Shown here: positions 1 through 7,077 of the stretch, piece after piece
Numbering within the stretch: position 1 is the first letter of the stretch
Layout: each line of letters begins with the position of its first letter
DNA from: HXMU1420-2 sp040830545
GTDB taxonomy: Bacteria > Pseudomonadota > Alphaproteobacteria > Rhodobacterales > Rhodobacteraceae
Length of the DNA stretch: 18,733 bases
Assembly: GCA_040830545.1 (NCBI GenBank)
Contig: JBFOMB010000033.1
Coordinates: 1-18,733, forward strand
Reading direction: 5' to 3'
Translations under genes and position numbers: made by a program
Notes under the pieces: model-generated
Databases searched by the model: none
What the model saw: the letters and a program-made list of their open reading frames with translations, nothing else
Told to the model about the DNA's origin: nothing

Positions 1-729
1 CCCGCGAATATTGATGGCCTGCCTGCTTGGCCGACCCCATTGAACCACATCATCGCTGAACGTCGTGGTCATGTTCTGGAGGTCACGATCAACCGCCCTG
101 ACGCGTTCAATGCGCTTTATGGCGAACCGCATCGCGAACTCAGCGCGGTTTTCGACGCATACGAGGCGGACCCGGACCTGTGGGTCGCGATCCTGACCGG
201 CGCGGGGACCAAGGCGTTTTGTTCCGGCAACGATCTGAAGGTGACAAAAGAGGGCGGCGACATCTCCACGCCCGACACCGGCTTTGGCGGCTTGGCCAAT
301 CGACATGACCGCGAAAAACCGATCATCGCGGCAGTGAACGGCGTCGCGATGGGCGGCGGCATGGAAATCGTCCTGGCCTGCGATCTGGCGATTGCTGACC
401 CACATGCCCTAATGGCTTTGCCCGAAGTCAAGGTGGGCCTGTTTGCCGCTGCCGGCGGCATTCAGCGCCTGTCACGCCAAATCGGGCGCAAGGCGGCAAT
501 GGAACTGATCCTGACCGGCCGGCACGTCACGGCGGTCCGTGCGTTGGAATTGGGGATCATCAACGCCATCAGCGAGGACGGCAAGTCTGCGCTGGACCGG
601 GCCGAGGGGATAGAAGACGCTCTCAATGACAGCGTGCAGGCATTCGGTGCGCTGCTGGAAACCAACGACGCCAAGGAAGGCGTGGCCGCATTCGTCGCCA
701 AACGCGCGCCGAACTGGACCAACAGCTAA
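1..729 (+). CDS. Enoyl-CoA hydratase/isomerase (crotonase) family protein, 5' end probably outside window
   Basis: Crotonase-fold enzyme, expected to hydrate a 2-enoyl-CoA in fatty-acid or related acyl-CoA breakdown. Numbering from the TTG at 40 (229 residues), the sequence shows NRPDAFNAL near 18-26, the first oxyanion-hole stretch AFCSGNDLK (59-67), the second NGVAMGGGMEIVLACD (100-115), and both catalytic glutamates expected of true hydratases, E109 (GGGME) and E129 (LPEVKVG), 20 residues apart as in rat mitochondrial hydratase. The frame is open to base 1 (in-frame PANIDGLPAWPTP), and the TTG has no ribosome site, so the real start is probably upstream. The C-terminal part is short: between GIINAIS and the AKEGVAAF motif some 25-30 residues of the usual helical region seem absent, without a frameshift. 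It ends 12 bp before the acyl-CoA dehydrogenase, so the two are likely co-transcribed. Family is sure; substrate unknown. Confidence 0.86.
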   Translation, partial: PANIDGLPAWPTPLNHIIAERRGHVLEVTINRPDAFNALYGEPHRELSAVFDAYEADPDLWVAILTGAGTKAFCSGNDLKVTKEGGDISTPDTGFGGLANRHDREKPIIAAVNGVAMGGGMEIVLACDLAIADPHALMALPEVKVGLFAAAGGIQRLSRQIGRKAAMELILTGRHVTAVRALELGIINAISEDGKSALDRAEGIEDALNDSVQAFGALLETNDAKEGVAAFVAKRAPNWTNS

Positions 730-741
730 GGAGACGGTTGC

Positions 742-1899
742 ATGCTGAAGCGCCGAATTTACGAGGAAGAACACGAAATCTTTCGCGACAGTGTCCGCAA
801 ATGGGCGCAACAACACATGGAACCCCATGTGGAGGCATGGCGCGAGGCCGGGCAAGTCAGCAAGGAGCTGTGGCTGGCTGCAGGCGAGGCCGGGTATCTG
901 GCCATGTATGCGGACGAGAAATACGGCGGACTGGCGCTGGACGATTTCCGCTATGACATGGTTCTGAACGAAGAACTGACCAATGTCGAAAGCGGTTTTT
1001 TCCTGCCCCTGCACAACAGGATCGTTGGCCCTTATCTGCACAAATCCGGCACCGAAGAACAAAAAGACCGGTTTATGGCCGACGTGGTGGCGGGCAGGCG
1101 CATCCTTGCGATTGGAATGACAGAACCTGGAACCGGATCGGACCTGGCCGCGATCAAAACGAGGGCAGTGGACAACGGCGATCACTGGGTTCTGAACGGG
1201 TCCAAAACCTACATCTCCAACGGTCAGATTGCCGGGCTGTACCTGATTGCGGCCCGTACCGATCCAGCAGACCCCCGTGCGATCGGGCTCTTCTGGGTCG
1301 AGGAAGAGCGCGAAGGATTCACCAAGGGCCGCAACCTGAAGAAAATGGGGTTGCAGGCTCAGGACACATCCGAGCTGTTTTTTGAAGACGTGAAACTGCC
1401 CAAGGAGAACCTGTTGGGCAATGGACGTGACGGGTTCAAGCTGATGATGAAGAACCTCGCCGAAGAGCGCATGATCGGGGCCTCCGGCTATCTGGCCCGG
1501 GCCGAGCGGGCGTTTCAGGTCACGATGGATTTTATCACCGAACGCCGTGCCTTTGGTCAGCCCATCGGCACCTTCCAGAACAGCCGGTTTACCATGGCTG
1601 CGATGCGCACAAAGCTGGACGCGGCCTGGGCCTTTGTCGATCATTGCGCGACCGAACACATGGAGGGCAGCCTGAGCGCGGAACACGCGGCTGAGGTCAA
1701 ACTGTTTATTTCAGAGGTGGAAGGCGAAGTTGTGGACGCCTGTGTCCAACTGCATGGCGGCGCGGGTTATATGCAGGAATACGAGATTTCCCGCCATTTT
1801 GTAGATGCACGGATCAGCCGGATTTATGCGGGCACGTCCGAGATCATGAAAGAAATCATTGGTCGAGGGCTGGGTCTGGATGACCGTCAGCGGAATTGA
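742..1899 (+). CDS. Acyl-CoA dehydrogenase, long-chain/isovaleryl-type
   Basis: FAD-dependent alpha,beta-dehydrogenation of an acyl-CoA, passing electrons to electron-transfer flavoprotein; cytoplasmic, 385 residues, normal family length. Visible features are the flavin/substrate signature MTEPGTGSD (126-134), the YISNGQIAGLYLIAART strand region (157-173), the ERRAFGQPIGTFQ motif (267-279), and the C-terminal HGGAGYMQEYEISRHFVDAR and YAGTSEIM motifs (about 338-369). The YAGT motif has Ala where medium-chain enzymes carry the catalytic Glu. Instead LAEERM (239-244) places E242 at the position used as base in the long-chain and isovaleryl enzymes, so it belongs to that subgroup. The ATG is preceded by AAGGAG at about 729-734. 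It lies directly downstream of the enoyl-CoA hydratase, giving two successive beta-oxidation steps from one likely transcript. Exact chain length or branched substrate cannot be read from sequence. Confidence 0.94.
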   Translation: MLKRRIYEEEHEIFRDSVRKWAQQHMEPHVEAWREAGQVSKELWLAAGEAGYLAMYADEKYGGLALDDFRYDMVLNEELTNVESGFFLPLHNRIVGPYLHKSGTEEQKDRFMADVVAGRRILAIGMTEPGTGSDLAAIKTRAVDNGDHWVLNGSKTYISNGQIAGLYLIAARTDPADPRAIGLFWVEEEREGFTKGRNLKKMGLQAQDTSELFFEDVKLPKENLLGNGRDGFKLMMKNLAEERMIGASGYLARAERAFQVTMDFITERRAFGQPIGTFQNSRFTMAAMRTKLDAAWAFVDHCATEHMEGSLSAEHAAEVKLFISEVEGEVVDACVQLHGGAGYMQEYEISRHFVDARISRIYAGTSEIMKEIIGRGLGLDDRQRN

Positions 1900-1939
1900 T
1901 CCCGGACAAAACGGGCGCAACAAAGCGCAATCGTGAATC

Positions 1940-1966
1940 CGACTGTTTCCCGTGAGGAAACAGTCG
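1940..1966. terminator. Perfect 11-bp inverted repeat after the acyl-CoA dehydrogenase
   Basis: CGACTGTTTCC, a 5-nt loop CGTGA, then GGAAACAGTCG: 11 uninterrupted pairs. It sits 41 bp past the acyl-CoA dehydrogenase stop and could end that transcript, but there is no T-run on either side. The same symmetry (TGTTTCC-N5-GGAAACA) would also suit a dimeric repressor site. Terminator is the favoured reading because of position. Confidence 0.45.
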
Positions 1967-2027
1967 AACCATCAAACAGGCGGAAGGTCGCCCATGAAGA
2001 ACGGCGGATCAAAATGACCCGGAAAAT

Positions 2028-2043
2028 TCGTCCATAGGGACGA
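2028..2043. promoter_or_regulatory. Palindromic element copy 1 (TCGTCCNNNNNGACGA), upstream of RTX esterase
   Basis: TCGTCC-ATAG-GGACGA is a perfect 6-bp-arm inverted repeat ending 114 bp before the esterase start. The same 16-bp pattern recurs upstream of the TRAP permeases (3725) and the TRAP binding protein (5690), with 12 positions identical in all three. The perfect palindrome GTTCGAAC follows at 2050. Role as a transcription-factor operator is inferred; no bound regulator can be named. Confidence 0.5.
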
Positions 2044-2093
2044 GAAGCCGTTCGAACACTCTCCTTACGATTGGAACCCGATGTCCACGACAT

Positions 2094-2124
2094 CACGGGC
2101 CTGCCCGTGCCGAGGGAGCGGCAC
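2094..2124 (+). other. Two overlapping hairpins in the esterase leader
   Basis: CACGGG-CCTG-CCCGTG (2094-2109) and GTGCCG-AGGGAG-CGGCAC (2107-2124) are both perfect 6-bp stems. They share bases 2107-2109, so the full forms exclude each other. They end 20 bp before the GGAGGA ribosome site at 2145. A role in leader attenuation is possible but not shown by sequence. Confidence 0.3.
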
Positions 2125-2157
2125 AGGCGGTCTGCAACCAATCGGGAGGAAGACACA

Positions 2158-3669
2158 ATGACATCTACACCATATGAAAGCCTGGTCGTCTTTGGCGACA
2201 GTTGGTCGGATTTCGGCATCCTGAACCAGTTGTTCCAAGGCAGTTTTGGCGCGCCCATCTATAACCCCGCCATCTTCACCCTGGACCGGTTCGGAGATGC
2301 GGAAAACTACGTTGATTTCCTGGCCACCGACCTTGGGCTTGAAACCTCGGATGTGCAAAATTTTGCTATTGGCGGCGCGCGGGCGATCACTGACCGAACA
2401 TGGGCGGAAATGGCGGCTGAGCTGATCGCCCCGTTGCCGGGCGGTGACGCAGACCCGAACGCGGATTTCCGGGTTGATCTGTCAGCGCAGGTTGAACGTT
2501 TCAAAGCGACCATAGAACCGGGGGCCGACCTGTCTGACACGGCTGTCCTGCTGAACATGGGCGGCAATGACTTGCTGCGGATCGACTTCGCGCTGGATCC
2601 CGACATTGATCTGGAGGCACGATCAGCTGAATACGCGCAGGAGTGGTTTGACGCGATATTGGCGGCAGCAACGGAAATTGCCGAAACAGGCGTCGGGACG
2701 CTGTTCATATGTACTGAGCCGGACCTGACAGAACTACCAATCGCTCAGGACTACCCTCCGCAGATGATCACGGCCCTGGAACTGGTCGCCGGCAATTTCA
2801 ACCAGATGTTGCGCGACAGCATCGACACGTTCGAAGCCTTGGGCGTGAATGTGGTCCTGTTCGACCATGCCCAGATGATGCAGGAAATTGCCGACGATTT
2901 CGCGACGTTCGGGTTCCGCACCTATGTTGATCCGATCTCGATCGGCGGGCAGGTTCCAAATCCCGCGGTGGACGGAATACCTCTGGACCAGATTGCGCAT
3001 GTGGATTCCGTTCACACGTCGACGGCGCATGATCGCATCGTCGCGCAGTTCCAGCAGGAAAGCCTGAACAGCAACGTGGTTTTCGGCACGGTCGAGGCCG
3101 ATTGTCTGCATGGCACCAAAAAGGACGATCTGATCGTGACAAAGGACGGAGACGACGATGTCTCCCTCGGGCGCGGCGACGACGTGGCAATTGCGGGTCT
3201 GGGCGACGATTGGGTCCGTGGCGGGCGCGGTGATGATCTGATTTCGGGCGGTTCTGGCAACGACTGGCTCAAAGGTGGCAGAGGTGACGACCTGATCGCG
3301 GACGGCCATGGTGACGATTACAGCCAGGGCGGTCGCGGCGATGACATCTTCATCGATGGTGCAGGCAGCGATTTCGCATCCGGCGGTCGGGGGGATGACA
3401 CGTTCATCTTTACCGATCAGGTGCTGATGGGGGGCGACAGTTCCAGTGACGCCAACACGTTCCGGGGCGGCCGCGGCGTTGACACGTTGGTTCTGCGGCT
3501 GGAAGCGGACGATGCCGACGCGTTTAACGCGGGCACCCTGACCTTGGGCGATCTGGGCATCAACACCAGCAGCATCGAAGAGGTTTACGCCGTGGCCGGA
3601 CTGGATCTGCCTGCTGACGTGGCAGCACAGGGCCTGCTGGAAGAAGCCGACAATTGGGGCTTTATCTAA
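2158..3669 (+). CDS. GDSL/SGNH-family esterase (lipase) with C-terminal RTX calcium-binding repeats
   Basis: Predicted extracellular ester hydrolase, 503 residues. The SGNH blocks are visible: VFGDSWSDFG with nucleophile S15, block II NFAIGGARA (68-76), block III MGGNDLL with N137, and the HVDSVH block with D283 and H286. From about 331 to 418 it carries roughly ten tandem RTX nonapeptides (GGRGDDLI-like) that bind calcium, followed by about 85 residues ending DNWGFI. There is no N-terminal signal peptide, so export by a type I secretion system is expected, as for other RTX hydrolases; no such exporter is in the window. ATG 2158 is chosen because GGAGGA (2145-2150) sits 7 nt ahead and GDS follows at the usual distance; an upstream in-frame start near 2071 lacks such a site. 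A hairpin follows the stop. Substrate is unknown (lipid, polyester or other ester). Confidence 0.93.
   Translation: MTSTPYESLVVFGDSWSDFGILNQLFQGSFGAPIYNPAIFTLDRFGDAENYVDFLATDLGLETSDVQNFAIGGARAITDRTWAEMAAELIAPLPGGDADPNADFRVDLSAQVERFKATIEPGADLSDTAVLLNMGGNDLLRIDFALDPDIDLEARSAEYAQEWFDAILAAATEIAETGVGTLFICTEPDLTELPIAQDYPPQMITALELVAGNFNQMLRDSIDTFEALGVNVVLFDHAQMMQEIADDFATFGFRTYVDPISIGGQVPNPAVDGIPLDQIAHVDSVHTSTAHDRIVAQFQQESLNSNVVFGTVEADCLHGTKKDDLIVTKDGDDDVSLGRGDDVAIAGLGDDWVRGGRGDDLISGGSGNDWLKGGRGDDLIADGHGDDYSQGGRGDDIFIDGAGSDFASGGRGDDTFIFTDQVLMGGDSSSDANTFRGGRGVDTLVLRLEADDADAFNAGTLTLGDLGINTSSIEEVYAVAGLDLPADVAAQGLLEEADNWGFI
3148..3411 (+). repeat. RTX nonapeptide repeat array in the esterase
   Basis: About ten consecutive 27-bp units coding for nine-residue repeats of the form G-G-x-G-D/N-D-x-x-x. 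GGRGDD appears several times, alternating with variants such as GHGDD, GAGSD and GSGND. In this family each pair of repeats forms a calcium-binding parallel beta-roll that folds outside the cell. Confidence 0.9.
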
Positions 3670-3680
3670 GCCACTCCTAG

Positions 3681-3703
3681 GGCGGGCCAAACAGCGGCCC
3701 GCC
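3681..3703 (+). terminator. Hairpin terminator after the RTX esterase
   Basis: GGCGGGCC, 7-nt loop AAACAGC, GGCCCGCC: a perfect 8-bp, all-GC stem starting 12 bp after the esterase stop. It lacks a clear T-run, so termination may be partial. Confidence 0.6.
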
Positions 3704-3724
3704 TGACCCTGACGTATCGGCAAC

Positions 3725-3740
3725 TCGTCCTTTCCGACGA
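3725..3740. promoter_or_regulatory. Palindromic element copy 2, upstream of the TRAP permease genes
   Basis: TCGTC-CTTTCC-GACGA, 93 bp before the small-permease start. It matches copy 3 at 15 of 16 positions, and both continue with TGCC. The next bases, GCCGGTCGAAACGGC (3742-3756), form a second interrupted inverted repeat that resembles the sequence after copy 1. Confidence 0.5.
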
Positions 3741-3833
3741 TGCCGGTCGAAACGGCAATCGCTACCTCTCGCAAGACGGACGGGCCAGCTGCGCGTGTTG
3801 CAGGGGGGTGGCCTTCCCGCTTTGGGAGGAAGA

Positions 3834-4385
3834 ATGAAGAAGATACTGAGCGCGGGTTTGCAATTGGCATCGGTCAGTTTCAGCTCGCTCGGTGTGATCG
3901 CTGTCCTGCTGATGATGGTGCATATCACCGTTGAAATCATCATGCGCTGGCTGCTCAACACGCCATTGCCGGGCACGATTTCCATCGTCGCGTATTACTA
4001 CATGGTTGTGGCTTGCTTCGTGCCTCTGGCGCTTCTGGAACAGAACAACCGCCATATCAGCGTTGATGTGTTCACTGGTATGATGCCGCGCCCCGCTCAG
4101 GGCGGTTTGCGCCTGCTGTCCGGTGTGCTGACCATCCTGGTCATGGTCGCCATGACCATCCGCAGCTGGGAAGAGGCGCTGTCCAAATACAAGGTCGGGG
4201 CCGCCATCACCCAGGGCGAGGCGACGATCCCGATCTGGCCCACCTATTTCCTGCCGGTTGTCGGCTGCGGAATGATGGTGCTGGTCGCGCTTGCGAAACT
4301 GGCCAATCAGGTTTTTGGCGAGGTCGTGACACTGCCGTCCGACGGTCTGGATGACGTCGAAGGCCAGGTAGAGGAAGGCATATGA
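3834..4385 (+). CDS. TRAP transporter small permease (DctQ family)
   Basis: Small membrane subunit of a tripartite ATP-independent periplasmic transporter, which couples sodium entry to uptake of a carboxylate or other organic acid. The 183-residue protein has four hydrophobic helices at about 18-38, 50-68, 93-110 and 136-156. Family-like features are the EIIMRWLLNTPLPGT stretch after helix 1 and the QNNRHISVDVF segment after helix 2. ATG 3834 is preceded by GGGAGGA (3824-3830); a longer reading from 3795 would add 13 residues with no ribosome site. Its stop overlaps the large-permease start by four bases (ATGA), so the two are translationally coupled. Substrate cannot be decided from this subunit. 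Confidence 0.92.
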   Translation: MKKILSAGLQLASVSFSSLGVIAVLLMMVHITVEIIMRWLLNTPLPGTISIVAYYYMVVACFVPLALLEQNNRHISVDVFTGMMPRPAQGGLRLLSGVLTILVMVAMTIRSWEEALSKYKVGAAITQGEATIPIWPTYFLPVVGCGMMVLVALAKLANQVFGEVVTLPSDGLDDVEGQVEEGI

Positions 4386-5689
4386 GCGATCTTGCGATTG
4401 GCGGGGCGGGCCTGGGGATTCTGATTTTCCTGATCGGGCTGCGTGTTCCGATTGCCATTGCCCTTATCTCGGTTTCCTTTGGCGGTCTTTGGTACCTGCT
4501 GGGCTGGCGTGTGGCGTGGGGGTCGCTGGGCATTATCCCCTATCAGTTTGCCGCCAAATGGGAGCTGAGCTCGGTTCCCATGTTCCTGCTATTGGGCTTC
4601 ATTTGTTATCAGGCAGAGCTGACCAAGGGCCTGTTTCAGGCCGCGCGCATCCTGCTGGGACGTTTGCCGGGTGGTTTGGGTCTTGCCGCAATCCTTGGGT
4701 CCGCCGGATTTGCGGCTGTGTCCGGCTCATCCATCGCCTGTTCGGCCACCATGGGCCGGATCGCCGTGCCCGAGATGATCAAGACCCGCTATGACGCTGG
4801 GTTCGCCACTGGCATCGTTTCGGTTGCGGGCACCATTGGCGCATTGATCCCGCCGTCGATCATCATGATCCTCTTTGGCATCATCGCGCAGGAATCGGTG
4901 GAAAAGCTGTTCCTTGGAGGCATTACCGCCGGCCTGCTGACCACGATTTCCTACATGGTGCTGGTCGTCATCCGGGTGAAGGTCAATCCCAACCTCGCCC
5001 CTCCAGCCGCCGTGCAGGCCACCCGTGAAGAAACCTGGGCCGCGATCAAGGATACCGGCCCGCTGGTGGTGGTTATCATCGGGATTTTTACCGGCCTGTT
5101 TTCCGGCATCTTCACCCCGACCGAAGCAGGCGCAGTTGGCGCGGCCTTGGCCGTGCTGGTGGCCTGGGGCAAGGGCACGCTGACATGGAAACGGGTGCAG
5201 ATGGCCGCCTACGAAACGCTGATGGCAACCTCCATGCTGTTGATCATTGCCATCGGGGCCAGCCTGCTGACCCGGTTCCTGGCGCTGTCCGGTGTGTCAG
5301 ACGCGATTTCCGACGTGCTGATTGACTCCGAGCTGCCGGGGATCGTGCTTCTGTTGGGTTTGATCCTGCTCTATCTGGTTCTGGGCATGTTTCTGGACCC
5401 GATTGGTGCAATGCTGCTGACCCTGCCTATCGTCCTGCCAGTGGTCGATGCTTATGGCGTGTCGATGATCCTGTTCGGTGTCATTCTGACCAAACTGTTG
5501 GAAATCGGCATGATCACTCCACCGGTTGGAATGAACGTTTTTGTCATCAAAAGCGTTGTCGGCGATCTGGTGACGGTCCAACGAATATTTGCATCCGTCA
5601 TCCGGTTCATCGTCGTTGACCTGATTGTGCTGGCGATCCTGATCGCCTTCCCCGATCTCGTCCTGTTTTTACCAAATCTCAAGAACTGA
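4382..5689 (+). CDS. TRAP transporter large permease (DctM family)
   Basis: Transport subunit of the TRAP system, 435 residues and about 12 membrane helices, normal for the family. Recognisable conserved stretches are GSAGFAAVSGSSIACSATMG (106-125) with the following AVPEM and YD.GFATG, GTIGALIPPSI (150-160), FTPTEAGA (244-251), LDPIGAMLLTLPIVLPV (338-354) and ITPPVGMNVFVI (378-389). In solved family members equivalents of these loops form the sodium and substrate sites. The start overlaps the small-permease stop. The stop at 5687-5689 directly abuts palindromic element copy 3, and the binding-protein gene follows after an 80-bp gap. Confidence 0.95.
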   Translation: MSDLAIGGAGLGILIFLIGLRVPIAIALISVSFGGLWYLLGWRVAWGSLGIIPYQFAAKWELSSVPMFLLLGFICYQAELTKGLFQAARILLGRLPGGLGLAAILGSAGFAAVSGSSIACSATMGRIAVPEMIKTRYDAGFATGIVSVAGTIGALIPPSIIMILFGIIAQESVEKLFLGGITAGLLTTISYMVLVVIRVKVNPNLAPPAAVQATREETWAAIKDTGPLVVVIIGIFTGLFSGIFTPTEAGAVGAALAVLVAWGKGTLTWKRVQMAAYETLMATSMLLIIAIGASLLTRFLALSGVSDAISDVLIDSELPGIVLLLGLILLYLVLGMFLDPIGAMLLTLPIVLPVVDAYGVSMILFGVILTKLLEIGMITPPVGMNVFVIKSVVGDLVTVQRIFASVIRFIVVDLIVLAILIAFPDLVLFLPNLKN

Positions 5690-5705
5690 TCGTCCGTTCC
5701 GACGA
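5690..5705. promoter_or_regulatory. Palindromic element copy 3, upstream of the TRAP binding protein
   Basis: TCGTC-CGTTCC-GACGA; with flanking bases the arms become ATCGTC/GACGAT (5689-5706). It starts one base after the large-permease stop and lies 64 bp before the binding-protein start. A copy here, inside what would otherwise be one operon, suggests the binding protein has its own regulated promoter or an attenuation point. Confidence 0.5.
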
Positions 5706-5769
5706 TGCCTTGAACGCTGCAATCCAACAGGCTGTCCCAAACTTAGATGCATATTCGGGAGGATACCTT

Positions 5770-6906
5770 ATGCTCAGATCACTCATGTTCGCCACGTCAC
5801 TTGCCGCAGTTGCAGCAGGACCGGCCCTGGCGGAAACCAAACTGCGGGTCGCATCCGGTTTCCCGCCGAAGTCGGCAGTTGGCCAATCCATGGATACCTA
5901 TTCCGAAACGTTGAACGAAGCATCCGGTGGCGATCTGGCCGCCAAGACGTTCAACCTGTCGCTGCTAAGCCTTGGAGAAACCTCTGCCGGGCTGCGGGAC
6001 GGTATCGCGGATGTCGGCTATCTCATTTCGGCTTATTTCCCGGCAGAGTACCCCCATTACAACCTGATCTCGGAACTTTCGATGATCTCGTCCGGGCCGG
6101 AAGGGGCAACCAACCAGGGTCTGGCCTATTCCGCGGCTGTTGCAGAATACACGCTGAACAATTGCCCGAAATGCGTCGAGGAATTCGCGGCCCAGAACCA
6201 GGTGTTCACCGGTAGCGCGGCCTCGACCCGTTATGGCCTGCTGTGCACGGAACAAACCGACACCGTTGCCGATCTGAAAGGCAAGCGGCTGCGTGTTGCG
6301 GGGTCGCAGTGGGCACGTTGGGCCACAGCCGTTGGCGGCGCACCGGTTTCGTTGAAGATCAACGAGGTCTACGAAGGTCTGAGCCAGGGCGTGATCGACT
6401 GCGTGATCATCTCTGCACCTGAGCTGATCAACTTCTCGCTGGTTGATGTGGTCAAATCCATCAACATGTTTGCACCGGGCGGCGTGTATGCAGGCAGCGC
6501 GGTGGCCAACGTGAACCGCGACACCTGGAACGCGCTGAGCGCTGACCAGCGTACGGCCATGATGAAAGGTGCATCTTCACTGGCGGCGGATGTTGCATGG
6601 CGTTACGTAGAAGACGAAAAGAGCGCCCTGGCGACCGCTGCCGAAAAGGGCATTCACATCTCGGAACCGAATGCCGAGCTGACCGCCGCGACCAAAGAGT
6701 TCGTGACCAAGGACGCGGTCACAATCGCGGAGTTCTACAAGGACAAATACGGCATCGAAAACTCTGCCCAGATCATCGAGGAGTTCCGCCCGATCGTCGA
6801 CAAATGGTTCGATCTGACCGCCAATGTGTCGTCCAAAGCAGAGCTGGAAACGCTGTTCTGGGACGAAATCTACTCCAAGGTCGACGTAAACACTTACGCT
6901 CAATAA
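5770..6906 (+). CDS. TRAP transporter periplasmic solute-binding protein (DctP-type)
   Basis: Periplasmic receptor that captures the substrate and delivers it to the two membrane subunits. The 378-residue precursor has a typical Sec signal peptide, MLRSLMFATSLAAVAAGPALA, with cleavage expected after A21. The mature protein begins ETKLRVASGFPP. GKRLRVAG (171-178) contains R175, at the position of the arginine that binds the substrate carboxylate in this family. ATG 5770 is preceded by GGGAGGA about 6 nt upstream; an in-frame extension back to 5710 would spoil the signal peptide. Four cysteines are in the mature part (C132, C135, C159, C211); CPKC could be a disulfide pair. It is placed last in the cluster, while many TRAP operons put it first. 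A strong hairpin follows. Substrate class is likely an organic acid; identity unknown. Confidence 0.93.
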   Translation: MLRSLMFATSLAAVAAGPALAETKLRVASGFPPKSAVGQSMDTYSETLNEASGGDLAAKTFNLSLLSLGETSAGLRDGIADVGYLISAYFPAEYPHYNLISELSMISSGPEGATNQGLAYSAAVAEYTLNNCPKCVEEFAAQNQVFTGSAASTRYGLLCTEQTDTVADLKGKRLRVAGSQWARWATAVGGAPVSLKINEVYEGLSQGVIDCVIISAPELINFSLVDVVKSINMFAPGGVYAGSAVANVNRDTWNALSADQRTAMMKGASSLAADVAWRYVEDEKSALATAAEKGIHISEPNAELTAATKEFVTKDAVTIAEFYKDKYGIENSAQIIEEFRPIVDKWFDLTANVSSKAELETLFWDEIYSKVDVNTYAQ

Positions 6907-6947
6907 GTGTCCCGGTTCAAATCATCATTCTCCCCGATGTGAACATG

Positions 6948-6984
6948 ACCACCCCCGCGCGTTGTGCGGGGGTGGTTCAGTTTT
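6948..6984 (+). terminator. Intrinsic terminator of the TRAP cluster
   Basis: ACCACCCCCGC, a 7-nt loop, then GCGGGGGTGGT: 11 perfect pairs, followed after TCAG by TTTT. It starts 41 bp past the binding-protein stop and separates it from the pseudogene downstream. Confidence 0.75.
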
Positions 6985-7077
6985 CGACGTCCAGCCGGTT
7001 TGACATTTTACCCGCAACGCGGCGACCCTGAACCGGTTCGGACATTGGCTCTGCATCCCCGGATTGAGGACAAGATC

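Noticed and set aside
2..43. Possible tail of an upstream gene ending at TGA 41-43 (overlapping the TTG at 40) or at TGA 12-14
   Set aside because: The few codons available match no family. The hydratase frame is open to base 1 and is the simpler explanation.
472..1686. Minus-strand open frame of 404 codons opposite the beta-oxidation genes
   Set aside because: Antisense to two well-conserved enzymes; no recognisable domain.
3148..3411. 27-bp periodic repeats as a possible DNA repeat or CRISPR-like array
   Set aside because: The period is exactly nine codons and encodes RTX GGxGDD repeats, with protein-level rather than DNA-level conservation.
2734..3870. Minus-strand open frame of 378 codons opposite the RTX esterase
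   Set aside because: It runs antisense to a gene with clear catalytic and RTX motifs; it contains no family motif and spans an intergenic terminator.
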